Below are positions 51,882-61,195 of a DNA stretch of 64,000 nucleotides, piece by piece; position 1 is the stretch's first letter, and each line of letters starts with the position of its first letter. This stretch comes from Aliirhizobium wenxiniae. Lineage in GTDB: Bacteria > Pseudomonadota > Alphaproteobacteria > Rhizobiales > Rhizobiaceae. The translations under genes and the position numbers were made by a program. The notes beneath the pieces are model-generated. The model was not told where the DNA came from and did not search any database. It saw only the letters and a program-made list of their open reading frames with translations. The stretch lies in NCBI RefSeq assembly GCF_019511445.1, contig NZ_JAEUAN010000016.1, positions 62,001-126,000 of the forward strand. The letters run 5' to 3'.

Positions 51882-53162
51882 TTATGCCTTTTCGATTCGT
51901 GTCAGGCCACCCATGTAAGGCAGAAGAGCATCCGGAATCGTGACGGAGCCGTCTTCATTCAGGTAGTTTTCCAGAACTGCGATCAGGCAGCGGCCGACAG
52001 CCGTGCCCGAGCCGTTCAGCGTGTGGACGAAGCGCAATGCCTTCTCGTCCTTGACGCGGTAACGGGCGTTCATGCGACGGCCCTGGAAATCACCGCAGAC
52101 CGAGCAGGACGAGATTTCGCGATAGGTATCCTGTCCCGGCAGCCAGACTTCGATGTCATAGGTCTTGCGAGCGCCAAAGCCCATGTCGCCGGTGCAGAGC
52201 GTCATGGTGCGGAAATGCAGACCGAGACGCTTCAGGACATTCTCGGCGCATTCCGTCATGCGTTCATGCTCGGCGAGCGAGCTTTCCGCATCGGTGATGG
52301 AGACCAGTTCGCATTTCCAGAACTGGTGCTGACGCAGCATGCCGCGCGTGTCACGGCCGGCCGAACCTGCCTCCGAGCGGAAAGAAGGCGTAAGTGACGT
52401 GAAGCGCAGCGGCAGCTTTTCCTGTTCCAGCACCTCGGCCGAGACTAGGTTGGTCAACGTGACTTCCGCGGTCGGGATCAGGTAACGGCCGTCGGTGGTC
52501 TTGAAAAGGTCTTCCTCGAATTTCGGCAACTGGCCGGTGCCATACATGGCTTCGGCCTTCACCATCAGCGGCGAAGAGACTTCCGTATAACCATGTTCCA
52601 TCGTGTGCATGTCGAGCATGAACTGGCCAAGCGCACGCTCCAGACGTGCGAGCTGGCTGGTCAAAACGGTGAAACGCGCGCCGGAAAGTTTTGAGGCGCG
52701 ATCGAAATCCATGTAGCCGAGTGCTTCACCAATGTCGAAATGCTCCTTCGCCGGATGGTTCCAGCGCGGCTTTTCACCGACGACACGCTTTACGACATTG
52801 CCGCTCTCGTCTTCGCCGACCGGCACGTCATCGAGCGGGATATTGGGAAGACGCGACAGCGCGTCATCGAGTGCTGCGATTGCCTCACGCTCTTCCTGCT
52901 CGGCGGCAGGCATGGTTTCCTTGATCTCGGCAACTTCGGCCTTGAGCTTTTCAGCCAGTTCAAGGTTCTTCTGCGCCATCGCTGCGCCGATTTCCTTGGA
53001 GGCGGCGTTGCGGCGGGACTGCATGTCCTGAAGTTTCTGGATTATACTGCGGCGGCGTTCATCCATCGCCACGAGTTCGGCTGCCATCGGCTCGGCGCCG
53101 CGCTTTGCGAGCGCCTCATCGAGGGCCTGTTCGTTTTCACGAATCCATTTGATATCAAGCAT
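51882..53162 (-). CDS. serS: seryl-tRNA synthetase
   Basis: 426 aa class II synthetase. The N-terminal coiled-coil arm (residues ~30-100, MDERRRSIIQKLQDMQSRRN onward) binds tRNA. Motif 2 is FRSEAGSAGRDTRGMLRQHQF and motif 3 is GSGTAVGRCLIAVLENY. The serine pocket TAEVTLTNL is intact. It follows tatC by 51 bp. Confidence 0.97.
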   Translation of the reverse strand: MLDIKWIRENEQALDEALAKRGAEPMAAELVAMDERRRSIIQKLQDMQSRRNAASKEIGAAMAQKNLELAEKLKAEVAEIKETMPAAEQEEREAIAALDDALSRLPNIPLDDVPVGEDESGNVVKRVVGEKPRWNHPAKEHFDIGEALGYMDFDRASKLSGARFTVLTSQLARLERALGQFMLDMHTMEHGYTEVSSPLMVKAEAMYGTGQLPKFEEDLFKTTDGRYLIPTAEVTLTNLVSAEVLEQEKLPLRFTSLTPSFRSEAGSAGRDTRGMLRQHQFWKCELVSITDAESSLAEHERMTECAENVLKRLGLHFRTMTLCTGDMGFGARKTYDIEVWLPGQDTYREISSCSVCGDFQGRRMNARYRVKDEKALRFVHTLNGSGTAVGRCLIAVLENYLNEDGSVTIPDALLPYMGGLTRIEKA

Positions 53163-53213
53163 AGTCCCTAGCCTTCAACGCGAGATGCCGCGCGCATCAG
53201 GCCAGGAGGATCC

Positions 53214-54035
53214 TCAAGCCTTATCGGTCTCGGCGACGTCCGAGGACGATTCTGCAGTCTCAGAATCCTCACGTCGCTTGCGCTCGACGAGTCGCGCGGC
53301 ATAGATGGAAATCTCGTAGAGAAGGATGGTCGGTATAGCAAGACCGATCTGAGACATCGGATCCGGCGGCGTCAGGATTGCCGCAACGATGAACGCGATA
53401 ACGATCGCATATTTACGCTTTTCCCTCAGCCAGTCACTGGTGAGCAAGCCAACACGGGCAAGCAGCGTCGTCACGACCGGCAACTGGAAGACCAGGCCGA
53501 AGGACAGGACCAGCGTCATGATGAGGCTGAGATATTCCGAAACGCGCGGCAGAAGTGAAATGGCCACTTCGCCATCGCCACCCGTCTGCTGCATGGCCAG
53601 GAAGAACCACATGACCATGGGCGTGAAGAAGAAATAGACCAGCGCACCACCCATCAGAAACAGGATCGGCGAAGCAATCAGGAACGGCAGGAAGGCCGAG
53701 CGTTCGTTCTTGTAGAGGCCGGGCGCGACAAACTTGTAGATCTGCGAGGCGATCACCGGGAAGGCAATCACCAGAGCGCCGAACATCGCTACCTTCACTT
53801 GGGTGAAGAAGAACTCCTGCGGTGCGGTGTAGATGAGTTCGGACTTGGTAATGTCCAGCCCAGCCCAGACGACGGCCCATTTATAGGGCACGACGAGCAG
53901 GTTGAAGAGTTGCTTGGCGAAGAAGAAGCAGCCGACGAAGGCGACGAAGAATGCGCCGATCGCCCACATCAACCGGGTGCGCAACTCCATCAGGTGTTCG
54001 ATAAGCGGCTGCGGCTTGTCCTCGTAGTCGCTCAT
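53214..54035 (-). CDS. tatC: Tat translocase subunit TatC
   Basis: 273 aa, six transmembrane helices. The first cytoplasmic segment PLIEHLMELRTRLMWAIGAF contains the conserved LxELRxRL twin-arginine recognition motif; FFFTQVKVAMFGALVIAFPV and ALVYFFFTPMVMWFF follow. The C terminus is an acidic/basic tail. Its start overlaps tatB by 4 bp. Confidence 0.97.
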   Translation of the reverse strand: MSDYEDKPQPLIEHLMELRTRLMWAIGAFFVAFVGCFFFAKQLFNLLVVPYKWAVVWAGLDITKSELIYTAPQEFFFTQVKVAMFGALVIAFPVIASQIYKFVAPGLYKNERSAFLPFLIASPILFLMGGALVYFFFTPMVMWFFLAMQQTGGDGEVAISLLPRVSEYLSLIMTLVLSFGLVFQLPVVTTLLARVGLLTSDWLREKRKYAIVIAFIVAAILTPPDPMSQIGLAIPTILLYEISIYAARLVERKRREDSETAESSSDVAETDKA

Positions 54036-54889
54036 GCTTCGTCCTTCGGAGTATCAGTCTTTTTGGCCGCGCGCTTGCGGGCGGGCGCTTTGGCAACCGG
54101 AGCCTCAACAGCCGCGGATACAGTTTTGTCAGCCGTCTTCGACGCCGCCTTGGCACGCTTGGGCTTGTCGGCAACAGGAGCGGCCTCGGCAATTGCCTTC
54201 TTGGACGCTACAGAAGTTTTAGCGACTTTGGCCGGAGCCTTCGTTTCAGCTGCCGCTTTCACAGCAGTTTTGCGCGGCGCACGAGGCTTTGCGACAGACG
54301 GCTGAGGTTCAGCCGAAATAGCAGCAGCAACGGGCGTCGTCGAAGCAGCAGGTGTCGTCGCCGATACGGCCGTCTTAGCATCCGCTACGTTCTTGGCGTC
54401 AGAAATCGCAAGAGACTGCGTTGCCGATGCAGCAGTGGCTGCCGGAGCTTTCGCGGCTGCAGCCGGCTCCACACTTGCCGGCACTTCAGATGCTGCAGAA
54501 ACCGGTTCGGCACTCTCGATCGCCTGCTGTGCCTCTGCATCGGCCGGCGAAAGATCCGTGGTGTTGTCGGCAAGAGGGTTCGGGATCTGGGTCGCCTTCT
54601 GCAGGTCGGCCTTGAGATCCTCACCCATCTGCCTCAGCGGATTCATCGCGTCACGCAGGGCATTGGTCGGATTGAGCTTCTGCGCATCCGAAATCGTCTT
54701 GCGGACGTCATCCATATCCGCTTCACGCAGAGCCTCGTCGAACTGCGCGCGAAAATCACCTGCCATCTTGCGAAAGTTGGCGGTCATCTTGCCGAACGCG
54801 CGGATCATGGGCGGGAGATCCTTCGGACCAACCACGACGATAAGTACGACCGCTATGACGAGCAGTTCGGTCCAACCGATATCAAACAT
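54032..54889 (-). CDS. tatB: Tat translocase subunit TatB with long Ala/Lys-rich tail
   Basis: 285 aa, against 171 in E. coli. The N terminus MFDIGWTELLVIAVVLIVVV is the TatB helix, followed by GPKDLPPMIRAFGK and the amphipathic helix MTANFRKMAGDFRAQFDEAL. From about residue 110 the chain is Ala/Pro/Val-rich and then Lys/Ala-rich (KAPARKRAAKKTDTPK), and is probably disordered. Follows tatA by 33 bp. Confidence 0.95.
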   Translation of the reverse strand: MFDIGWTELLVIAVVLIVVVGPKDLPPMIRAFGKMTANFRKMAGDFRAQFDEALREADMDDVRKTISDAQKLNPTNALRDAMNPLRQMGEDLKADLQKATQIPNPLADNTTDLSPADAEAQQAIESAEPVSAASEVPASVEPAAAAKAPAATAASATQSLAISDAKNVADAKTAVSATTPAASTTPVAAAISAEPQPSVAKPRAPRKTAVKAAAETKAPAKVAKTSVASKKAIAEAAPVADKPKRAKAASKTADKTVSAAVEAPVAKAPARKRAAKKTDTPKDEA

Positions 54890-54922
54890 GCAACGAAGCT
54901 CCTGAAGCCCCCTGCCCGATCA

Positions 54923-55135
54923 TTAAGAGCGGGTGGTTTCCTTCGCCTCGTCAGCCTTGTGGTCGACGGTCTTCGCAGTGGTCGTTTCCGGAGCGTCTTC
55001 GTCGGTCATGCCCTTCTTGAAGCTCTTGATGCCCTTTGCGACGTCGCCCATCAGTTCCGGAATCTTACCACGCCCGAACAAGACGAGCACGATGACCAGA
55101 ACGATCAGCCAATGCCACACACTGAAAGAACCCAT
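54923..55135 (-). CDS. tatA: Tat translocase subunit TatA
   Basis: 70 aa: MGSFSVWHWLIVLVIVLVLF is the membrane helix, GRGKIPELMGDVAKGIKSFKK the hinge and amphipathic helix, and the tail is short and charged. It forms the pore-like assembly for folded-protein export. Upstream 155 bp separate it from scpB, so it could have its own promoter. Confidence 0.96.
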   Translation of the reverse strand: MGSFSVWHWLIVLVIVLVLFGRGKIPELMGDVAKGIKSFKKGMTDEDAPETTTAKTVDHKADEAKETTRS

Positions 55136-55290
55136 TAGTCCAACTCCAAATTCGAATTAGCTTTCGATGTAAGCGTTTTGTGCTGCTTTTTCAAACAGCA
55201 AATTTGCATGATACATCGGTAATCACGCGGTCGTTAGCGTCATGCGAGATCACCTCTCGCCCACACACGCTACGCGACAGTTTAAAGGGC

Positions 55291-56016
55291 TTAATCGTCG
55301 GAAGCGCCGCCTGGCACCAGCAGGCCGAGTTCCTCAAGGTCGAGCTGGGTGATGGGATCCTCGTCATCCGACAGATCCGTATCCGCGCCGGGCATGGGAA
55401 TATGAAATCCGGGGGGAATGCGGCCACTCAGCAGGCCTGCACCCTTCAACTCTTCCAGCCCCGGAAGATCGCGTAATTCCTCGATGCCGAAATGATCGAG
55501 AAAATCGATCGTCGTACCGAGTGTGACAGGACGGCCCGGCGAGCGCCTGCGGCCGCGAAAACGAACCCAGCCGGCCTCCATCAACACATCAAGCGTGCCC
55601 TTGGAGGTCTGGACGCCGCGGATATCCTCGATTTCAGCGCGGGTCACAGGCTGATGGTATGCAATGATCGCAAGCACTTCGAGGGCCGCGCGCGACAGTT
55701 TCCTGACCTCGTTTTCGTCCTTTCGGATGACGAAGGAGAGATCCGGCGCGGTGCGAAAGGCCCAGCTGTCCGCTGTGCGAACCAGATTGACGCCCCGGCC
55801 GGCGTAATTTTCGGCAAGGCGCGCGAGAAGTGCCGGGACGTTCGTCCCTCGTGGCAATCTGTCCGCCAGAAAGCTTTCGGGAACGGGCTGTGCGGAAGCA
55901 AAGATCAGCGCTTCGGCCATGCGTTCGGCTTCCAGGTCGGAAAATTTTAGCGCCTGACCATCATCCGCTTCATGAACGGCGTCCATGGATGTTTCGACCT
56001 CGTTGTTATCTTCCAT
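55291..56016 (-). CDS. scpB: segregation and condensation protein B
   Basis: 241 aa winged-helix dimer partner of the SMC-ScpA complex. RMAEALIFASAQPVPESFLA opens the first winged helix; AALEVLAIIAYHQPVTRAEI and GVQTSKGTLDVLMEAGWVR the second. The tail is acidic (DTDLSDDEDP). The ATG at 56016 has GGAGG 9 bp upstream; a GTG one codon earlier is possible. It overlaps the scpA stop. Confidence 0.95.
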   Translation of the reverse strand: MEDNNEVETSMDAVHEADDGQALKFSDLEAERMAEALIFASAQPVPESFLADRLPRGTNVPALLARLAENYAGRGVNLVRTADSWAFRTAPDLSFVIRKDENEVRKLSRAALEVLAIIAYHQPVTRAEIEDIRGVQTSKGTLDVLMEAGWVRFRGRRRSPGRPVTLGTTIDFLDHFGIEELRDLPGLEELKGAGLLSGRIPPGFHIPMPGADTDLSDDEDPITQLDLEELGLLVPGGASDD

Positions 56017-56852
56017 CACTCGCCACCTCCGGACACAGGGGCAGATCGTGACCGATTGCCGCCACGCAGATAGATGGGCTGGAAGGCGCCGTCCTGGCGG
56101 ATCTCGAGCTTGCCCTCGCGCACGAGTTCCAGCGACGCGGCAAATGCGCTTGCCGTCGCGGTCACCCGGTCTTCGGGCGGCAGGTAGGGAAGAAGATAGG
56201 TCTGCAATGCCGTCCAGTCGGCGATCTCGCCGAGCATGCGGGTCAGCAGTTCGCGCGCATCAACCAGAGACCAGACCTTGCGCTTCTCGATCGTCACCTG
56301 GGTGATTGCCGTGCGCTGCCTCAGATTGGCATAGGCAGATAGAAGATCGTAGAGGCTGGCGTCATAGGCGGATTGAACGCGATGCGGGATATGTTCCGGC
56401 GCCCCGCGGGCAAACACGTCACGCCCCAGCCGGTTGCGGCTCATCAGCTGGCTTGCCGCCTCGCGCATGGCCTCAAGCCGTCGCAGACGAAAGGCAAGCG
56501 TTGCCGCCATTTCCTCGCCGGTCGGGCCGTCGTCGCCCTTGACCTGCTGGGGAATGAGAAGGCGCGATTTCAGATACGCGAGCCATGCGGCCATGACCAG
56601 ATAGTCTGCCGCAAGCTCGATACGGACGCGCCGCGCGCTATCGACGAAGAGAAGATATTGCTCCGCAAGCGCAAGCACGGAGATACGGGAGAGATCAACC
56701 TTCTGGCTGCGTGCCAGATGCAGAAGCAGGTCGAGCGGACCTTCGAAGCCGGCAACATCGATAACTAGCGCCGGGTCGTCGGCAGCACGCTCGGAAACGT
56801 CCTGCCAGAGCTTATCCATAGGAATGGCGCCCTGCCCCGAATTCACCGCCAA
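56016..56852 (-). CDS. scpA: segregation and condensation protein A
   Basis: 278 aa kleisin that bridges the SMC heads. N-terminal FEGPLDLLLHLARSQKVDLS and the following ELAADYLVMAAWLAYLKSRL bind the SMC neck; the C-terminal winged helix is FAASLELVREGKLEIRQDGA. I keep the TTG at 56852 (AGAGG 9 bp upstream); the ATG at 56819 (MDKLWQD) is an alternative. Confidence 0.94.
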   Translation of the reverse strand: MAVNSGQGAIPMDKLWQDVSERAADDPALVIDVAGFEGPLDLLLHLARSQKVDLSRISVLALAEQYLLFVDSARRVRIELAADYLVMAAWLAYLKSRLLIPQQVKGDDGPTGEEMAATLAFRLRRLEAMREAASQLMSRNRLGRDVFARGAPEHIPHRVQSAYDASLYDLLSAYANLRQRTAITQVTIEKRKVWSLVDARELLTRMLGEIADWTALQTYLLPYLPPEDRVTATASAFAASLELVREGKLEIRQDGAFQPIYLRGGNRSRSAPVSGGGE

Positions 56853-56888
56853 ACCCGTTCACCTCTCTTGCTCAGCGGTCCTGTTACG

Positions 56889-57905
56889 TCAGGCGACCGC
56901 CATCATTTCATGGAACTCCGCACGCAATGCCTGCTCGTCGGAGGCATCAGGTGCCGCGAAGCTACGCTCGACAGCCTCGGCGCGCGCCAAAGCCTTGCCG
57001 GACAACGGCACCACTTCCTCCACCACGGCCTTCATTTCGTCCATGACGCCGTTGCAATGCAAGACAATATCGCAGCCTCCCCCCATGATTCGTGCGGCAC
57101 GTTCGCCGATCGTGCCCTTCAGGGCATTCATCGAGGTGTCGTCCGAGACCAGCAGGCCATCGAAGCCAATATGGCCGCGGATAACCTCTTCGATCACGAT
57201 CGGCGAGATGGTCGCGGGATCACGATCGTCGTAGGCGGTGAAGACGATATGGGCGCTCATCGCCATCAATTCATCCTTCATCGCGACGAAGGGGATGAAA
57301 TCATGCGCTTCGAGCTCGGCGCGTGAGGCGGTAACGACCGGCAGCTCATGGTGCGAATCGGCCATGCCACGGCCATGGCCCGGCATGTGCTTCATGATCG
57401 GCAGCATACCGCCCGCTTTCAGGCCCTCGGCCGCCGCCTTGCCCATTGACGCGACCGTCTGCGGATCGAAACCATAGGCGCGGTCGCCAATGACATTGCT
57501 TGCTCCTTCGACCGGCACATCGAGAACCGGGAGGCAATCGACCGTCACGCCGAGCTTCATAAGATCGAATGCATGCAGGCGCGACATCAACCAGGCGGCG
57601 CGCAGGCCCTTCTCCTTGTCCTGCCTGTAGATTTCACCCAATGCGGCTGCGGAAGGATAACGCTCGATCATCGGCGGGCGAATGCGTTGCACGCGCCCTC
57701 CCTCCTGGTCGATCAGAACCGGCGCATCCGGCCTTCCGACGGCATCGCGCATCGAAGCCACAAGATCGGCGATCTGGGGAAGCTCCACGCAGTTGCGGGC
57801 AAAGAGAATGAAACCCCAGGGGCGTTCGTCCCGATATAGCGAGATTTCGTCGGCAGTCAGTGTTGCGCCGCTGGCGCCGAGAATCATGGATTTGGAAACA
57901 CTCAT
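56889..57905 (-). CDS. nagZ: beta-N-acetylhexosaminidase
   Basis: Cytoplasmic GH3 enzyme that removes GlcNAc from anhydromuropeptides in cell-wall recycling. 338 aa. LIDQEGGRVQRIRPP is the substrate loop, MKHMPGHGRGMADSHHELP carries the GH3 His/Asp pair, and VSDDTSMNAL carries the nucleophile Asp. The product is a known input to beta-lactamase induction. It starts a new transcript after the SPOR terminator. Confidence 0.95.
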   Translation of the reverse strand: MSVSKSMILGASGATLTADEISLYRDERPWGFILFARNCVELPQIADLVASMRDAVGRPDAPVLIDQEGGRVQRIRPPMIERYPSAAALGEIYRQDKEKGLRAAWLMSRLHAFDLMKLGVTVDCLPVLDVPVEGASNVIGDRAYGFDPQTVASMGKAAAEGLKAGGMLPIMKHMPGHGRGMADSHHELPVVTASRAELEAHDFIPFVAMKDELMAMSAHIVFTAYDDRDPATISPIVIEEVIRGHIGFDGLLVSDDTSMNALKGTIGERAARIMGGGCDIVLHCNGVMDEMKAVVEEVVPLSGKALARAEAVERSFAAPDASDEQALRAEFHEMMAVA

Positions 57906-57982
57906 GTCAAATTACCCGATGTGATGATCCGGTGCATTCCGGACGCAAAACAGGTTCCCGGCTTTGCTGGAACCGCCCTAAC

Positions 57983-58007
57983 GAAAACGGGGCGCATTGC
58001 GCCCCGT
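57983..58007 (-). terminator. terminator of the SPOR-domain gene
   Basis: ACGGGGCGCA (57987-57996) and TGCGCCCCGT (57998-58007) are perfectly complementary; TTTTCG follows on the minus strand, 22 bp past the SPOR stop. Confidence 0.88.
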
Positions 58008-58028
58008 CTGTATCTGTTGATGGCCTTA

Positions 58029-61000
58029 TTATCGAGCCACGAGGCAGCTGCCTCCCGCTGCACGGTACTTTTCGCACAGTGCCACGGCCTGCTCCTTGCT
58101 GCCGGCCGGGATGCGGACGCGGTAGAAGGTGCCCTTGCCGGCGATTTCAGCGGCCTTGATATCGACGCCGCGTCCACCGATCACGCTGCCGAACTTGCCC
58201 GACAGGCTCTGATAAGAGCGCTGTGCATCCGCCTGGGACGGCAGCGAAGCGATCTGGATGACGTAGCCGCCTTCGCCCAGCGATGCGACCTGCGTGTTCT
58301 GTGCAGCAGGGGCAGATGTCGGTGCGGCAGCAGGTGCTGCCGGGCGAGCGTTACCCTGATCGCTGCTGGCGACAGCGTTGGCAGACTGTGCAGTCGGACG
58401 CGTGCCCGGAACCGGAGCGCGAACGGCAGGAGCCGGATCGACCAGTTGCTCGATCGTTGCCGGAGCCTCTGCGGCAACAGGCATGGACGGTGCGGCATCT
58501 ACCGGAGCGGATACGGGTGCCGACGCAGGAACGATACCGCTCTGGGCAGCGGCGGAAGCCGGCGCAGATGTCGGGAAAGCTGCAGCCGTCTGGGCAGGCG
58601 AATCGCCCCTGACCGGCGCGGCAGCAATCTTTTCTGCAGCGGCAGGTTCGACTTCCTGTTCGACCAGCTTGCCATCGGCGCGAACGATCATCGTCTTGAC
58701 CTTGCGCGGCATGACGGTCACGGGCTGTTCACCCGCCGGCTGCTGATCCTGCGGCAGAAGACGCGGATCCTCGGTGTCAGACACCTCGGTCATCTGCATG
58801 TCGTTCTCGCCTTCCAGCGGAAGCGTATCCGGCATCAGCGTCTTCTGGACGACATCGACCGGCTCTTCGTTGGTGGAAATCAGCTGCTGCTGCTTGGGCG
58901 TTTCCGATCCTGCACCGGCGACGCGGTCGTAAACGGCCTTGTCCTGGTTCGGCACGGTCTTGCCGCCCGGGTTCGCCGGCGCAACCTTGACCGGCTCGCT
59001 GTCGGCAGCAATCACCACCGGCTCGCCATTTCCGCCAAGACCGGAAGAGGAGCTTCCGAACCACGCATAGGCGCCAGCGCCGCAGACGGCCAGAACACCA
59101 ACAGCCACGAGCGGAGCGATCCAGCGGCGCGAAGATCCACGCCCTTCAACATCATCGACGTTCTGTTCGTAATCTTCGGCCGACGCATAGCCTTCGTTGG
59201 CCGTGAGCGGCGTCGCGAGGCTGCGACGGAAATCCTCTTCGAGTGCCCGCTCGAAATCGTCCAGATCCGCATAAACGGATTTTGGGGCGGCGGGAGCAGC
59301 AGAGACTGCCGCAGCGGCAGGCTGTTCGGCGCTTGCGCGCTGAACCGGCGTCACCGTTTCCGGCGCTTCGAGCAGAGAGGCGAGTTCGGCGTCGATATCG
59401 AGGTCGAAATCGTTGCGGTAGGCTGGCGGCACTTCCTTTTCTTCGACGGTAAGCGTCGGCACGTCGAGTTCGGCAATCACTTCCGGCTGCTCTTCCGGCT
59501 CTGCGAGAAGAGCAGGATCGAACGCAACATCGTCCTCGGGCTCGGCACCATCCAGGCGCTGGGCTTCGAAAGCGGCCTGCGCATTAAATGCCGGTGTCGC
59601 GCTATAAGCGGGCACAGCGACGGGCGCTGCTACAGCCTGCGGAATGAATGGAGCCGGAGCCGGCGGAGCAACGAAAGCAGCGGCGACAGGAGCAGCAGCC
59701 TTCGGTTCGCTCGCAGCGACGACCGGCGCGACACCCTTGCTGTTTTCCTCGACCACCATGTCGCTCAAGTCGAGCTCCAGATCATCAAGCGCCAGTTCGA
59801 AGTCGAGATCGGCAAACGGATCGTTATCGTCGTCGGCAGAAGCGGCAGAAGCGGCCGGAGCCACAGGTGTGGCCGGCGCGTCGTAGACCGGATTCTGTAC
59901 TGGTGCCGTCACCGCCGCCTGCGGCTGAACATTGTGATCGACATGGCTCCGCACGGGCTCGACCAGTGAATCATCGATCACAGGCCGGACCGAATAGGCA
60001 GCAGCACCTGAAAGAAGATCATCCAGTTCTGAAAACGCATCCTTTTCCACACGCAGCGCAGGTTCGGATGCTAGCGGTGCAGCCCTTGCAGAAATTGCTT
60101 CGGCCGGACCGGCCAACGGAATATCCAGCGACGGGATAGACATTGCCGGAGCGGCGACAGTGGCTACCGGGATAGCGACCGGTGTTAACACGGGTAAAGC
60201 ATCCCAACCGGCCGGAGAAACCGGCTCAGCCGCTTTGGGAGCAAGCTGCGGCTCAACTTTGGGCTCTTCGCGCAAATGCGACGCGACGCCGGCGCCAGAC
60301 TGGAAGTTGGCAAGCGGCATGCGGAAGCTGGGCGTATACCCCGCCCCTTTCCGCTTGGCATCAGCCGAAGACGGAAGGACTTCCGCAGATGCCGGCTGTG
60401 TCTCAACGATCGGGGCGACAATTGGCGAAGCGGCAAGCGGGGCAGAGACCGGGAGCGGTTCCACGACCGGCGCAGCCGAGAAGGAGTTTTCCAGTTCGGC
60501 AGCCAGATCGAAATCGTCGAAAGAGATTTCGGGCTCGGCAGCAACAGTTGCGCTGGAAGCAGAGACGGTTTCGACAGGCGCTACCTGATAGCCATCTGAA
60601 TCGACGTGCGGCGAGAATGGCGCCAGCTCGCCTTCAACGGGAGCATCATAGGACAAACTGCCATCACGGAGATCGACCGCTTCCGCGTCATAACCGGCAG
60701 GCTCCACGACCTGATCGACAGAACCCTGCGAATCGCCTTCCACCGCCCATTGCTGCAGCGGCTCACCGGCGTTGCGATATTCGTCCTCGACAACAGATGC
60801 TTCGAAGTCGGAAACGAAATCGCGACTATCGAAAACAGGCTCCTCAGGACCGTTATCGGCGACAGGCACCGAAGGCGCCTCGACAACTATATCGCCTGCC
60901 GGATCGAGCCTGGGCGCATCATAGCGCTCAAACTCGCGCAGGAGCTCGTCTTCCAGGTTGAAGACCGGGTCGGTTCGCCTTGCCTCTACGGGCTCGGAAA

Positions 61001-61130
61001 CCACAGGAGCCGGGTTTGCAACAACCCGATCTTCATAACCGACAATCCGCGCCAGTTCCGCCAATGGGTCACCATCAGCAAAGAAATCCGGCACGTCATT
61101 GCGGCTACGCGCAAGGTTATTATCCGCCAT
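58029..61130 (-). CDS. large SPOR-domain membrane protein with disordered cytoplasmic region
   Basis: 1033 aa. Residues 1-~670 are acidic and Ala/Pro/Val-rich with several recurring hydrophobic-acidic patches (e.g. DPFADLDFELALDDLELDL, SFDDFDLAAELENSF); no fold is evident. A single transmembrane helix RWIAPLVAVGVLAVCGAGAY follows. Then a Pro/Ala-rich linker and a C-terminal SPOR domain (YVIQIASLPSQADAQRSYQS ... YRVRIPAGSKEQAVALCEKY), which binds denuded peptidoglycan at the septum. The order matches FtsN-like layout but is much longer. ATG at 61130 (MADNNLARS) preferred. Confidence 0.9.
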   Translation of the reverse strand: MADNNLARSRNDVPDFFADGDPLAELARIVGYEDRVVANPAPVVSEPVEARRTDPVFNLEDELLREFERYDAPRLDPAGDIVVEAPSVPVADNGPEEPVFDSRDFVSDFEASVVEDEYRNAGEPLQQWAVEGDSQGSVDQVVEPAGYDAEAVDLRDGSLSYDAPVEGELAPFSPHVDSDGYQVAPVETVSASSATVAAEPEISFDDFDLAAELENSFSAAPVVEPLPVSAPLAASPIVAPIVETQPASAEVLPSSADAKRKGAGYTPSFRMPLANFQSGAGVASHLREEPKVEPQLAPKAAEPVSPAGWDALPVLTPVAIPVATVAAPAMSIPSLDIPLAGPAEAISARAAPLASEPALRVEKDAFSELDDLLSGAAAYSVRPVIDDSLVEPVRSHVDHNVQPQAAVTAPVQNPVYDAPATPVAPAASAASADDDNDPFADLDFELALDDLELDLSDMVVEENSKGVAPVVAASEPKAAAPVAAAFVAPPAPAPFIPQAVAAPVAVPAYSATPAFNAQAAFEAQRLDGAEPEDDVAFDPALLAEPEEQPEVIAELDVPTLTVEEKEVPPAYRNDFDLDIDAELASLLEAPETVTPVQRASAEQPAAAAVSAAPAAPKSVYADLDDFERALEEDFRRSLATPLTANEGYASAEDYEQNVDDVEGRGSSRRWIAPLVAVGVLAVCGAGAYAWFGSSSSGLGGNGEPVVIAADSEPVKVAPANPGGKTVPNQDKAVYDRVAGAGSETPKQQQLISTNEEPVDVVQKTLMPDTLPLEGENDMQMTEVSDTEDPRLLPQDQQPAGEQPVTVMPRKVKTMIVRADGKLVEQEVEPAAAEKIAAAPVRGDSPAQTAAAFPTSAPASAAAQSGIVPASAPVSAPVDAAPSMPVAAEAPATIEQLVDPAPAVRAPVPGTRPTAQSANAVASSDQGNARPAAPAAAPTSAPAAQNTQVASLGEGGYVIQIASLPSQADAQRSYQSLSGKFGSVIGGRGVDIKAAEIAGKGTFYRVRIPAGSKEQAVALCEKYRAAGGSCLVAR

Positions 61131-61195
61131 TACCTCGTCCACTCACCTACATTACACCGTTGCTGCCAGAGCAATGTGGGCAAATGAGGGCGTTT

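Noticed and set aside
57921..59969. 682-codon open frame on the plus strand, antisense to the SPOR gene
   Set aside because: Arg/Cys/Gly/Leu-rich translation with no domain, no ribosome site, and exactly antisense to a low-complexity GC-rich gene; a compositional shadow.
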